DNA of 32,626 nt from JBHGYD01 sp041920415 (GCA_041920415.1 JBHGYD010000018.1:1-32626); one strand, 5' to 3'. Shown: positions 17,132 to 25,208, counted from the first letter of the stretch. Numbers and translations are program-made. The notes: generated by a model not told the origin, from the letters alone.

Positions 17132-17371
17132 AATTCTTCACCTTCTTGTATCGAAAAGTCTCTATCTTGTCAATAATCTAGTAAAGTATATGTTTATCTT
17201 ACATGAAACAAACGACAAGAGCAATTTCAACAATAAGCAATATCATTTTACAATATAGATAAGATGAAAAACAAACAAATATTTATTATAGTAAAAAATA
17301 TTGAATATTGTTAATGAGTTTGCTAGAAATATTAATGGAAAGTATTATAAAAGCAATTTCATTTCTTGTAA

Positions 17372-17385
17372 TGAAAGCGCATGAT
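17372..17385 (+). promoter_or_regulatory. cre-like CcpA operator candidate
   Basis: TGAAAGCGCATGAT matches the cre consensus TGWAARCGYTWNCW at 12 of 14 positions. It lies about 120 bases upstream of the likely ctaB start site, and B. subtilis ctaBCDEF is under catabolite control. Confidence 0.4.
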
Positions 17386-17416
17386 GACAATTAAGTCAAA
17401 AATTTGACACAAATTA

Positions 17417-17434
17417 TTCAAAAAAAGTTCACAA
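17417..17434 (-). promoter_or_regulatory. ResD-like binding site
   Basis: The minus strand reads TTGTGAACTTTTTTTGAA. This fits the proposed ResD pattern TTGTGAA-N3-TTT-N4-A exactly. A second GTGAATTG half and a TTTGTGTCAA lie on either side, so more than one ResD molecule could bind. Confidence 0.45.
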
Positions 17435-17587
17435 TTCACCAAAAAAATGTGATTTAATATATAGAGACAGGGACTTTAAAGCTTATATTAACCATAAGAA
17501 ATGTGTTAAAATACATTAAGATATTATTCGATTGTTGAAAACGTATTCATTTTTTAGTTTATGAAAAAAATTCCGGAAAGATATATC

Positions 17588-17615
17588 GTCTCGATTGATA
17601 GGACTCAATCGAGAC
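17588..17615 (+). promoter_or_regulatory. Leader stem-loop immediately upstream of ctaB
   Basis: Stem GTCTCGATTGA (17588-17598) pairs with TCAATCGAGAC (17605-17615) around a 6-base loop. It ends 5 bases before the GGAGGAA ribosome-binding site and has no T tract, so it is not a simple terminator. An mRNA-stability, processing or attenuation role is inference. Confidence 0.6.
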
Positions 17616-17633
17616 ATTAAGGAGGAATAAACG

Positions 17634-18566
17634 ATGGCAAACTCGAGGACATTAAACGAAGCCACCACACAAGCTGGTGAAGGACCTCAAGATATACATG
17701 TAACAACGATTTGGAAAGATTTCCTCGCTATCATAAAAATCGGTATTGTTAATTCTAACTTAATTACGACGTTTACCGGATTATGGCTAGCGTTTTATTT
17801 TATGGGAGAAGGTTTTCTTGAAAATCTCCAAACCGTCTTTTTTACTCTATTCGGTTCTGCGCTTATCATTGCAGGGGCTTGTAGTTTAAATAATTTTATT
17901 GACCGCGATATTGATCCTTTAATGGAGCGGACGAAAACAAGACCAACTGTAAAAGGAACAATGGAGCCGAAGCGCGTCTTATGGCTAGGCATTTTACTTA
18001 CGGTCGTGGGCACGCTTAGCCTATTAATGACAACGGTAACAGCCGCAATTGTCGGTCTTATTGGTTTTATCACATATGTGTTTTTATATACGATGTGGTC
18101 AAAACGGAACAATACGTTGAATACGGTTATCGGCAGCATCTCTGGTGCGGTGCCGCCTGTGATTGGTTGGACAGCTGTTGATCCGCATTTTCACATTGTT
18201 CCAATCATTTTATTCTTGTTAATGTTTTTATGGCAGCCACCGCATTTTTTAGCGTTAGCGATGAAGCGTTGTGAGGAATATCGCGCGGCGGGAATTCCAA
18301 TGTTGCCAGTTGTTCATGGATTTGCGATGACAAAACGACAAATCGTCGTATGGGTCGCTTGTTTATTACCACTTCCGTTTTATTTGTTTTCGTTAGGAAT
18401 CCCGTTTCTTATCATTGCTACGTTATTAAACATTGGCTGGCTCGCATTAGGGCTTTATGGATTTAAAATGAAAGATGATATCAAATGGGCAAAATGGATG
18501 TTTGTGTACTCATTAAACTATTTAACGATTTTATTCGTAACGATGGTCATTGCATCCATTGACTAA
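17634..18566 (+). CDS. ctaB: Protoheme IX farnesyltransferase CtaB (heme O synthase)
   Basis: This 310-residue UbiA-superfamily prenyltransferase attaches a farnesyl group to heme B to give heme O, the substrate of CtaA. About nine transmembrane helices are seen after a roughly 35-residue soluble N-terminus. The Asp-rich catalytic loop NNFIDRDIDPLMERTKTRP is near residues 85-103. The second conserved loop, MKRCEEYRAAGIPMLP, is near 211-226. The ATG at 17634 follows AAGGAGGAATAAACG. It is the first gene of ctaBCDEF. An intercistronic hairpin lies between it and ctaC. Confidence 0.95.
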   Translation: MANSRTLNEATTQAGEGPQDIHVTTIWKDFLAIIKIGIVNSNLITTFTGLWLAFYFMGEGFLENLQTVFFTLFGSALIIAGACSLNNFIDRDIDPLMERTKTRPTVKGTMEPKRVLWLGILLTVVGTLSLLMTTVTAAIVGLIGFITYVFLYTMWSKRNNTLNTVIGSISGAVPPVIGWTAVDPHFHIVPIILFLLMFLWQPPHFLALAMKRCEEYRAAGIPMLPVVHGFAMTKRQIVVWVACLLPLPFYLFSLGIPFLIIATLLNIGWLALGLYGFKMKDDIKWAKWMFVYSLNYLTILFVTMVIASID

Positions 18567-18577
18567 TCACGGTTTAT

Positions 18578-18608
18578 AATTCTTTCTACATTTCCTAGAG
18601 AAAGAATT
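18578..18608 (+). terminator. Intercistronic hairpin between ctaB and ctaC
   Basis: Stem AATTCTTTCT (18578-18587) pairs with AGAAAGAATT (18599-18608) around an 11-base loop, followed by TATATATTATTTTT. The low-GC stem suggests a leaky terminator or mRNA processing site that could set CtaB apart from the oxidase subunits. Confidence 0.5.
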
Positions 18609-18649
18609 TATATATTATTTTTAAATTGAAAGAGGGGTTTGATTAGGCT

Positions 18650-19717
18650 ATGAAGAAATGGCTACTCAATTGGCGCTTATTTTCTCTTTTTAGTGTAATG
18701 GCGCTTCTATTAGCTGGCTGTGGTAAGCCGTTTTTATCGACGCTTCAGCCAGCCGGTGAAGTAGCACATATGCAGTATTCACTCATGCTACTCAGTACGG
18801 CCATTATGGTTCTCGTTATTATCGTTGTAACGATTATCTTCGTGTATGTTGTCATTCGCTTCCGGCAACGTAAAGGCGAAGAAACGAAAATTCCAAAGCA
18901 AGTGGAAGGAAACCATAAGCTTGAAATTATTTGGACTGTCATTCCAATTTTGCTGTTAATTATTTTGGCGGTTCCAACGGTTTCTGAGACGTTTAAACTT
19001 GCTGATGTGAAGCCAATGAATAAGGAAAAGCGCGACAAACATACAGTCGTTGTCAATGTTCGTGCTAGTCTTTATTGGTGGGAATTCGAATATCCTGACT
19101 ACGGCATTATTACAAGCCAAGAGTTAGTGGTTCCAACAAATGAGCGAGTGTATTTTAACTTGAAAGCTTCTGATGTAAAGCACTCATTCTGGATTCCTGC
19201 TGTCGGTGGAAAAATGGATACAAACATCGACAACAAAAACCAATTTTGGTTAGAATTTGACCAAAAGGCGGCAGACAAAGCAGGTGGTATTTTCTACGGA
19301 AAATGTGCGGAACTTTGCGGTCCATCCCATGCATTAATGGACTTCAAAGTAAAAGCATTGCCTAGAAATGAGTTCGATCAATGGGTTGAAAAAATGAAAC
19401 ATGCGAAACCAGTCGTAACAGACCCAGTAGCAAAAGAAGGGGAAGCGATCTTTAATAAAAGCTGTATTGGTTGCCACGCAGTCACTCCATTAGATAAACG
19501 TCCAGAACAAGCTCGTACGGCACCAAACTTAGCAAACTTTGGTGATCGCACGCGTATTGCTGGTATTTTAGAACATAATGAAGAGAACTTGAAAAAATGG
19601 TTAAAAGATCCGAATAGTGTGAAACCTGGAAATAAAATGGCAGGTACATATGGAAAATTAACAGATGAACAAATTAATGCTCTGACGAAATATTTAATGA
19701 GTCTAAAAGTCGAGTAA
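18650..19717 (+). CDS. ctaC: Cytochrome caa3 oxidase subunit II with fused cytochrome c domain
   Basis: This 355-residue lipoprotein subunit receives electrons from cytochrome c. The signal peptide ends in lipobox LAGC with Cys24. Two transmembrane helices follow (about 42-70 and 92-112). The cupredoxin domain has CuA ligands Cys219 and Cys223 in CAELCGPSH, plus His in VKHSFW. A C-terminal cytochrome c domain has heme c motif CIGCH (Cys272, Cys275, His276) and a Met ligand likely in NKMAGTYG. The fused heme c defines the caa3 type. The ATG at 18650 follows GAGGGG. Confidence 0.96.
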   Translation: MKKWLLNWRLFSLFSVMALLLAGCGKPFLSTLQPAGEVAHMQYSLMLLSTAIMVLVIIVVTIIFVYVVIRFRQRKGEETKIPKQVEGNHKLEIIWTVIPILLLIILAVPTVSETFKLADVKPMNKEKRDKHTVVVNVRASLYWWEFEYPDYGIITSQELVVPTNERVYFNLKASDVKHSFWIPAVGGKMDTNIDNKNQFWLEFDQKAADKAGGIFYGKCAELCGPSHALMDFKVKALPRNEFDQWVEKMKHAKPVVTDPVAKEGEAIFNKSCIGCHAVTPLDKRPEQARTAPNLANFGDRTRIAGILEHNEENLKKWLKDPNSVKPGNKMAGTYGKLTDEQINALTKYLMSLKVE

Positions 19718-19750
19718 TGAAGGGGATTTATCAAAAAGGGAGGTTAAATC

Positions 19751-21619
19751 GTGAGTACGTTAGCTCGTAAAAAGGGTGTCGGCGCTGTTATTTGGGACTA
19801 CCTTACAACGGTTGACCATAAGAAAATCGCCATCCTTTACTTAATTGCAGGTGGTATTTTCTTCCTCATGGGTGGTCTTGAAGCACTATTTATTCGTATT
19901 CAGCTTGCTGTGCCGAACAACGACTTTTTAGTTGGTGGACTATATAACCAAGTAATGACGATGCACGGTACAACCATGATTTTCTTGGCAGCGATGCCTT
20001 TAGTATTCGCAATGATGAACGCTGTTGTACCGATTCAAATTGGCGCACGCGACGTTGCATTCCCATTTTTAAATGCATTAGGTTTCTGGTTATTTTTCTT
20101 TGGAGGTCTTTTCCTAAACTGTTCTTGGTTTTTAGGAGGAGCTCCTGATGCAGGTTGGACATCTTACGCTTCTTTATCATTAGAATCTCCGGGACACGGA
20201 ATTGACTTTTACGTATTAGGTTTACAGATTTCAGGTTTTGGTACATTAATTGGTGGTATTAACTTCCTAGTAACAATCGTTACGATGCGTGCTCCAGGTA
20301 TGACATATATGCGTATGCCAATGTTTACTTGGACAACATTCGTTACTTCTGCGTTAATCTTATTTGCGTTCCCGCCATTAACAGTTGGCTTAATCTTAAT
20401 GATGATGGACCGTTTATTCGGTGGAAACTTCTATCATCCAGCTGCGGGAGGAAACACAATTATTTGGGAGCACTTATTCTGGATTTTCGGTCACCCAGAA
20501 GTATATATCTTAGTATTACCGGCATTCGGTATTTTCTCTGAAATTATCGCGACGTTCTCGAAAAAACGTTTATTTGGATACTCTTCAATGGTGTTCGCAG
20601 TTGTATTAATCGGCTTTTTAGGATTCATGGTGTGGGCACACCACATGTTTGTAGTTGGTATGGGACCAATTGCAAACGCTATTTTCGCGGTTGCTACAAT
20701 GGCGATTGCAGTTCCTACCGGTATTAAAATCTTTAACTGGTTATTTACGATGTGGGGCGGAAACATCCGCTTTACAACGCCAATGTTATATGCGGTTGCG
20801 TTTATTCCTTCTTTCGTTATCGGTGGAGTAACGGGGGTTATGAACGCGGCAGCACCGGCTGACTATCAATATCATGACAGCTACTTCATCGTTGCTCACT
20901 TCCACTACGTAATCGTTGGCGGGGTAGTGTTTGGACTCTTAGCAGGCGCTCATTACTGGTGGCCAAAAATGTTTGGTAAAATGTTAAACGAGACACTTGG
21001 AAAAATTACTTTCTGGCTATTCTTTATCGGATTCCATTTAACATTCTTTATTCAACATTTTCTTGGCTTAATGGGTATGCCACGCCGCGTATTTACGTAC
21101 TTACCTGGACAAGGATTGGAAACCGGTAACTTAGTTAGTACGATCGGTGCGTTCTTTATGGCAACAGCAACGCTTATTCTTTTACTAAACATTATTATTA
21201 CAACAGTAAAAGGAAAAAAAGCAGATGCCGATGCTTGGGGAGATGGACGTACGCTTGAGTGGGCAGTCGCTTCTCCGCCACCAGAATATAACTTTGCACA
21301 AACTCCACTTGTACGTGGTTTAGATGCTTACTGGCTAGAGAAAATGGAAGGTAAAAAAGGTTTAACACCAGCAGAACCGCTTGGTGATATTCATATGCCT
21401 AACCCTTCATTCTTACCGTTTGTGATTTCATTAGGCTTATTTATCGCAGCATTCGGAGCTACGTATCATAAGGAGAATTCTTGGGGATTATTAGTTGTAA
21501 TTGTTGGTTTGGCAATTACGCTAGGTGCGATGTTCTTGCGTTCTGTAATTGATGACCACGGTTATCACATTCATAAAGAAGACATTATTGAAACGGAGAA
21601 AAAGGGGGTTAAGGCATAA
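19751..21619 (+). CDS. ctaD: Cytochrome caa3 oxidase subunit I
   Basis: This 622-residue heme-copper oxidase catalytic subunit has twelve core transmembrane helices plus two more at the C-terminus. CuB ligands are His248 in HPEVY, His297 and His298 in WAHHMF. Tyr252 is placed for the His-Tyr crosslink typical of A-type oxidases. Heme ligands lie in MTMHGTTM and in the HFHYVIVGG block near residue 385. The start is GTG at 19751 after GGGAGG. The stop codon shares one base with the ctaE ATG, which indicates translational coupling. It reduces O2 to water and pumps protons. Confidence 0.97.
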   Translation: MSTLARKKGVGAVIWDYLTTVDHKKIAILYLIAGGIFFLMGGLEALFIRIQLAVPNNDFLVGGLYNQVMTMHGTTMIFLAAMPLVFAMMNAVVPIQIGARDVAFPFLNALGFWLFFFGGLFLNCSWFLGGAPDAGWTSYASLSLESPGHGIDFYVLGLQISGFGTLIGGINFLVTIVTMRAPGMTYMRMPMFTWTTFVTSALILFAFPPLTVGLILMMMDRLFGGNFYHPAAGGNTIIWEHLFWIFGHPEVYILVLPAFGIFSEIIATFSKKRLFGYSSMVFAVVLIGFLGFMVWAHHMFVVGMGPIANAIFAVATMAIAVPTGIKIFNWLFTMWGGNIRFTTPMLYAVAFIPSFVIGGVTGVMNAAAPADYQYHDSYFIVAHFHYVIVGGVVFGLLAGAHYWWPKMFGKMLNETLGKITFWLFFIGFHLTFFIQHFLGLMGMPRRVFTYLPGQGLETGNLVSTIGAFFMATATLILLLNIIITTVKGKKADADAWGDGRTLEWAVASPPPEYNFAQTPLVRGLDAYWLEKMEGKKGLTPAEPLGDIHMPNPSFLPFVISLGLFIAAFGATYHKENSWGLLVVIVGLAITLGAMFLRSVIDDHGYHIHKEDIIETEKKGVKA

Positions 21620-22239
21620 TGCACGTTGAAGAAAAATTAACAGCTGAAACATTCCCTGCATCGCCTGAAAAAGCAACCCTCGAAGGGAAAAATAAGTTTA
21701 TCGGATTTTGGGCTTTCTTGGGTGGCGAAACAGTAATGTTCGCCTCCCTCTTCGCAACATTCTTAGCGTTGCGAGATAAAACGGCTGGCGGTCCGACTTC
21801 AGAGGAATTATTCAAAATGCCGATGGTATTTATTGCGACAATGCTGTTATTAACAAGTAGCTTAACGAGCGTTTACGCGATGTATCACATGAAAAACTTT
21901 GACTTTAAGAAAATGCAGCTCTGGCTTGGTATTACGGTGTTGTTAGGCGCAGGCTTCTTAGGGTTAGAGATTTTCGAGTTCAATGAGTATGTGCATGAAG
22001 GATTCAAATTTTCAACAAGCGCCTTTTCTTCTTCCTTCTATACGCTAGTTGGTACACACGGAGCTCACGTAACTTTTGGTTTATTGTGGATTTTGACGCT
22101 CATGATCCGCAACGCAAAGCGCGGTTTAAATTTGTACAACGCACCGAAGTTTTACGTAGCAAGCTTATACTGGCACTTTATTGACGTTGTATGGGTGTTC
22201 ATTTTCACAGTTGTATACTTAATGGGAATGGTGGGGTGA
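21619..22239 (+). CDS. ctaE: Cytochrome caa3 oxidase subunit III
   Basis: This 206-residue membrane subunit has five transmembrane helices, the short Bacillus form of subunit III. The conserved segments FWAFLGGETVMFASLFATFLAL and LVGTHGAHVTFGLLW and the terminal YWHFIDVVWVFIF block are all present. It stabilises subunit I and supports proton uptake but carries no redox centre. The ATG overlaps the ctaD stop by one base, and ctaF starts 4 bases downstream. Confidence 0.95.
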   Translation: MHVEEKLTAETFPASPEKATLEGKNKFIGFWAFLGGETVMFASLFATFLALRDKTAGGPTSEELFKMPMVFIATMLLLTSSLTSVYAMYHMKNFDFKKMQLWLGITVLLGAGFLGLEIFEFNEYVHEGFKFSTSAFSSSFYTLVGTHGAHVTFGLLWILTLMIRNAKRGLNLYNAPKFYVASLYWHFIDVVWVFIFTVVYLMGMVG

Positions 22240-22243
22240 TTGT

Positions 22244-22576
22244 ATGGCGCAGCATACAAATTCAGGAAACCCAAATGTGGATTTAGAGTACCGCCGCAAG
22301 AAAAATGCGGAAGAAATGAAACATCAAGTCATTTCATTTGTGTTAATGATTTTGTTAACATTAATCGCGTTCTTTGCGGTGGGGTATAACGAGTTTTCGC
22401 ATTGGTTTTCTGTTCCATTTATTGTCCTTCTTGCTGTTGTGCAAGTTGCTTTCCAACTATACTATTTTATGCATATGAACCATAAAGGTCATGAAATGCC
22501 ATCGATCTTCCTTTATGGTGGCGTGGCTGTAGCGTTCCTAACAATTTGGGCGTTTATGACTGTTGTTTGGTGGTAA
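22244..22576 (+). CDS. ctaF: Cytochrome caa3 oxidase subunit IV
   Basis: This 110-residue subunit has three transmembrane helices after a hydrophilic N-terminus of about 35 residues (DLEYRRKKNAEEMKHQ). It belongs to the prokaryotic cytochrome c oxidase subunit IV family (COX4_pro), with the conserved QLYYFMHMNHKGHE loop. The ATG follows GGTGGGGTG within the end of ctaE. It is the last gene of ctaBCDEF, closed by the strong terminator at 22582. Confidence 0.93.
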   Translation: MAQHTNSGNPNVDLEYRRKKNAEEMKHQVISFVLMILLTLIAFFAVGYNEFSHWFSVPFIVLLAVVQVAFQLYYFMHMNHKGHEMPSIFLYGGVAVAFLTIWAFMTVVWW

Positions 22577-22581
22577 TAAGT

Positions 22582-22616
22582 AAAAGGAAATCAGCAGATG
22601 GCTGATTTCCTTTTTT
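22582..22616 (+). terminator. ctaBCDEF terminator
   Basis: A perfect 14-bp stem (AAAAGGAAATCAGC with GCTGATTTCCTTTT) has a 5-base loop and runs into TTTTTT. Confidence 0.9.
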
Positions 22617-22647
22617 ATTCATTTTTTTAGGAAACAAGCGGCAACAA

Positions 22648-22675
22648 TGGACAAAACGTATATGTGTAGTATAAT
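22648..22675 (+). promoter_or_regulatory. Sigma-A promoter of ctaG
   Basis: A -35 TGGACA (5 of 6) at 22648-22653, a 16-base spacer and a consensus -10 TATAAT at 22670-22675. It shows that ctaG can be expressed apart from the oxidase subunits and rules out translation starts upstream of about 22680. Confidence 0.65.
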
Positions 22676-22703
22676 GAAAATGGAAAGAATTGAGGTGAAA
22701 GTG

Positions 22704-23606
22704 ATGGCATCATTACAAATGTTTGGTTTTAGGGCGTTATGGAGTCCTTTTTTCCTTATATCACTATTGTTCATTACATGGCTTTATTTTATGATCGTGG
22801 GACCTTGGCGCACTCGTTTTACAAACGAAGAACCACCAACGAACAAACAGAAAGCATATTTTGTTGCAGGAATTGTGCTGCTTTATATTTGTGAAGGCTC
22901 GCCGATTGATTTGCTAGGGCATTTGATGTTTAGTGCCCATATGACACAAATGGCGGTGCTAAACTTAATTGTTCCGCAGTTACTAATTTTAGGGATTCCA
23001 AATTGGATGTTTGAACGTATGTTTCGTATAAAAGCGGTAAAGAGAACGGTCAAGTTTTTTACAAAACCGCTTATCTCACTTATTTTATTTAATGCGCTTT
23101 TCTCTTTTTATCACGTTCCATTCATTTTCGATATTGTTAAGACAAATATATTTTTACACGCTGCTGTTACAACAATCATTTTCTTTACGGCGCTCGTGAT
23201 GTGGTGGCCTTTAGTCAATAAATTATCTGATTGGCAGACGCTTACGGGAATTAAAAAGGTTGTATATATTTTCGCAAATGGTATTTTGATAACTCCAGCA
23301 TGCGCATTAATTATTTTCGCTGATAAGCCGCTATATGCGACTTACTACGATCCGCAAGCATGGCTGAACTCGCTTCATCTTTGCGTTCCGGCTGGAACAT
23401 TAGCTTCACTCAAATTAACGGGACCGCAGATGTTCTTTTCAATGTCGCTTATTCATGATCAGCAACTTGGCGGAGTGCTTATGAAAATTATTCAAGAAAT
23501 TGTTTATGGTACGATGCTCTTTTTCATTTTTGCGGAATGGTATCAAAAAGAGCGCGAGAAGGAACAGATGGAAACGACCGTATCGCCATATCCTTCCGAA
23601 TCATAA
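22704..23606 (+). CDS. ctaG: Cytochrome c oxidase assembly factor CtaG (caa3_CtaG family)
   Basis: This 300-residue membrane protein has about seven transmembrane helices. It is the Bacillus caa3_CtaG family, which is unrelated to the mitochondrial Cox11-type CtaG. In B. subtilis it is required for active caa3 oxidase, probably for CuB delivery. Conserved His and Met residues lie in LLGHLMFSAHMTQM (residues about 73-86) and in the SLIHDQQLGGVLMK block near 250, suitable for copper. The start is the ATG at 22704, after GAGGTG at 6 bases. Earlier in-frame ATGs lie in the promoter. The charged C-terminus is cytoplasmic. Confidence 0.93.
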   Translation: MASLQMFGFRALWSPFFLISLLFITWLYFMIVGPWRTRFTNEEPPTNKQKAYFVAGIVLLYICEGSPIDLLGHLMFSAHMTQMAVLNLIVPQLLILGIPNWMFERMFRIKAVKRTVKFFTKPLISLILFNALFSFYHVPFIFDIVKTNIFLHAAVTTIIFFTALVMWWPLVNKLSDWQTLTGIKKVVYIFANGILITPACALIIFADKPLYATYYDPQAWLNSLHLCVPAGTLASLKLTGPQMFFSMSLIHDQQLGGVLMKIIQEIVYGTMLFFIFAEWYQKEREKEQMETTVSPYPSES

Positions 23607-23648
23607 GCATCGTTTGTTTCTCACCCATCTAATATAACAGGATTTTTA

Positions 23649-23677
23649 TTGAAAAAATATACAATGTTTACTAAAAT
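23649..23677 (+). promoter_or_regulatory. Sigma-A promoter of the ctaM-like gene
   Basis: A -35 TTGAAA (23649-23654), a 17-base spacer and a -10 TAAAAT (23672-23677), 42 bases before the coding start. Confidence 0.65.
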
Positions 23678-23719
23678 AAGATACGTTAATAGCATGACAG
23701 AGTAAAGAGAGGAAAGGGT

Positions 23720-24187
23720 ATGCAGTATTCATTACCGATTTTACCGACGATTAGCACAAGTTGTATTGTGATTAGCGCAGTGTTAGTAGCGTATGGATGG
23801 TATTTAATACGTCAAAAGAAAGTAGAAGCGCATAAAAAAGTAATGCTATGGGCAGCATTGTTTGCGTTATTGTTCTTTTTGATTTATTTATCAAGAACGG
23901 TGTTTATTGGAAATACAAGCTTTGGTGGTCCAGATAGTGTCAAGATTTATTATACGATTTTCTTAGTTTTCCATATTTGCTTAGCAACAATAGGAGGGGT
24001 TTTTGGAATCGTTACGCTATTAACAGGTCTAAAAAACAATCTTATCAAACATAAAAAATTAGGACCGATTACAAGCATTATTTGGTTTTTTACAGCTATT
24101 ACCGGTGTAGTCGTGTATTTGCTCCTTTATGTGTTTTATCACGGCGGAGAAACGACATCGATGATTAAAGCGATTTTAGGATTTTAA
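23720..24187 (+). CDS. ctaM: DUF420 membrane protein, CtaM/YozB-like heme A oxidase assembly factor
   Basis: This 155-residue protein has four to five transmembrane helices (about residues 10-28, 40-60, 78-104 and 114-142). It carries conserved His residues near the helix ends (EAHKK, VFHICL, IKHKKLG, FYHGG), as in DUF420. DUF420 proteins are CtaM in Staphylococcus aureus and YozB in B. subtilis, reported as needed for maturation of heme A-containing oxidases. Its place directly after ctaG supports the same role here. In B. subtilis yozB lies elsewhere, so the linkage is informative. The ATG follows GAGAGGAAAGGG, and it has its own promoter and terminator. Confidence 0.85.
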   Translation: MQYSLPILPTISTSCIVISAVLVAYGWYLIRQKKVEAHKKVMLWAALFALLFFLIYLSRTVFIGNTSFGGPDSVKIYYTIFLVFHICLATIGGVFGIVTLLTGLKNNLIKHKKLGPITSIIWFFTAITGVVVYLLLYVFYHGGETTSMIKAILGF

Positions 24188-24189
24188 TG

Positions 24190-24216
24190 ACCCGACAGAA
24201 ACATGTCGGGTTTTTT
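24190..24216 (+). terminator. Terminator of the ctaM-like gene
   Basis: Stem ACCCGACA (24190-24197) pairs with TGTCGGGT around a 6-base loop and is followed by TTTTTT. Confidence 0.88.
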
Positions 24217-24306
24217 CTTATCTTTTACTAAGGAACAAAGGCAGACTAGGGACATATAAATATAAAAACGCTGTTCGTGTTCATGTAAAGGATTGGGGGA
24301 GGATGA

Positions 24307-24600
24307 GTGAAAGGATCAGTTCGATTGCGGCGACCTAGTGTAGCGTATTCCACATTACTTACGATTGTCATGATGTGTTTAAGCGAACATAAGGAAATTG
24401 TTGCTGAGGAAACGGTAGTGGAGATTTTTTTCACTACAAATCGTTGTTGTACGGTAGTCGTTACGTTAGTAATGGGGTATAACACTTCGATTATTTCAAT
24501 ATGTAAGGAGTTACAAAAACAAATTGCAAGCGAAATTGAAACGATGACACCGTTTACAGTGGAGCATGTACATCTTTCGGTGAAACGTCTTGTATGTTAA
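24307..24600 (+). CDS. Small Asp23/Gls24-like protein
   Basis: This 97-residue protein starts at a GTG after GGGGGAGG. The middle and C-terminal part resembles the core of Asp23/Gls24 (YloU) proteins: a hydrophobic strand (CCTVVVTLVMGYNTSI), then an amphipathic helix SICKELQKQIASEIETMT, then a closing strand VEHVHLSVKRL, like the usual VQENVKKAVETMTG...VNVHV pattern. The N-terminal 25 residues are basic, then hydrophobic (VAYSTLLTIVMMCL), and the protein has four cysteines, which is unusual for the family. The assignment rests on pattern only. It is flanked by terminators on both sides, so it is transcribed alone. The exact function is unknown. Confidence 0.6.
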   Translation: MKGSVRLRRPSVAYSTLLTIVMMCLSEHKEIVAEETVVEIFFTTNRCCTVVVTLVMGYNTSIISICKELQKQIASEIETMTPFTVEHVHLSVKRLVC

Positions 24601-24613
24601 GCCAACTGATAAT

Positions 24614-24642
24614 AAACGCATGAGAACAAATCTCATGCGTTT
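24614..24642. terminator. Bidirectional terminator between the Asp23-like gene and ylbA
   Basis: A perfect 11-bp stem (AAACGCATGAG with CTCATGCGTTT) has a 7-base loop and serves the convergent genes. Confidence 0.82.
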
Positions 24643-24651
24643 TCATATTTT

Positions 24652-25011
24652 TTAGCCTTGAATTTTTGTTAATCCTTCTTTTACTTGTGCTAAAATCGTT
24701 TGACATTGGTTTACTAATGAAGAAGGAAAATTCTCTCCTTCACCATATTCTACGCCATGTGGATAGTAGTGTTTTCCGAGAATCGGAGTAAGGAGCTTAA
24801 TGAGTGCGTAGCGTGAATCGACATCCCCTTCGATTGCATAGCCTTGCACGCGAAGATAATAGACATCATTTTTGATTTCAAATTTTCGATCGTATGTAAC
24901 GCGCTCATAATCCCATTGGCTTGCTCGTACAAACCCTAAGTCTTTCATTAAATCATCTAAGCGAGACAATTCGGCGGTTTGATTTTCAATTCCGGTATTT
25001 TCAAATTTCAT
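24652..25011 (-). CDS. ylbA: YugN-like family protein YlbA
   Basis: This 119-residue soluble protein belongs to the YugN-like family, as does B. subtilis YlbA at the same position after ctaG. It is an alpha/beta protein with RASQWDYERVTYDRKFEI (about residues 33-50), YYLRVQGYAIEGDVDSR and LGKHYYPHGVEYGE segments typical of the family. The function is unknown. The start is the ATG at 25011 after GGAGGG. A longer reading to 25104 would overlap the promoter. Confidence 0.85.
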   Translation of the reverse strand: MKFENTGIENQTAELSRLDDLMKDLGFVRASQWDYERVTYDRKFEIKNDVYYLRVQGYAIEGDVDSRYALIKLLTPILGKHYYPHGVEYGEGENFPSSLVNQCQTILAQVKEGLTKIQG

Positions 25012-25075
25012 TATACATTCCCTCCTATGAAACAATATTCCGGCAAATGGCAAAAAAAGAAATACTCCTTCATCT

Positions 25076-25104
25076 ATAATAGTATGAAAGCGGTCAACTT
25101 TCAA
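25076..25104 (-). promoter_or_regulatory. Sigma-A promoter of ylbA
   Basis: The minus strand has -35 TTGAAA (25099-25104), a 17-base spacer and -10 TATTAT (25076-25081), 65 bases upstream of the ylbA ATG. Confidence 0.6.
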
Positions 25105-25208
25105 TCAATACTTCGTTTGCTAGTTGACGACAACGAAAAATTTTTTACTTACTCGTCATTTTTTTTATATTTTGGTGAAACTAAAAGGCGAAAGGAGGAA
25201 GTAAAATA

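Larger units (their letters stand above)
17132..17633. promoter_or_regulatory. ctaA-ctaB divergent regulatory region (no gene)
   Basis: This AT-rich 502-base gap has no credible gene. It holds a cre-like site at 17372-17385, a ResD-like site at 17417-17434, a possible extended -10 for ctaB (TG then TAAAAT at 17507-17512, weak -35) and an RNA hairpin at 17588-17615 just before the ctaB ribosome-binding site. In B. subtilis the ctaA and ctaBCDEF units are activated by ResD-ResE and the ctaB unit is repressed by glucose through CcpA. That agrees with the sites seen. Confidence 0.6.

Noticed and set aside
16668..17258. A 196-codon plus-strand frame opposite ctaA
   Set aside because: It is a shadow of ctaA, a well-conserved membrane protein. 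The translation is low in hydrophobic residues, with no motif or ribosome-binding site.
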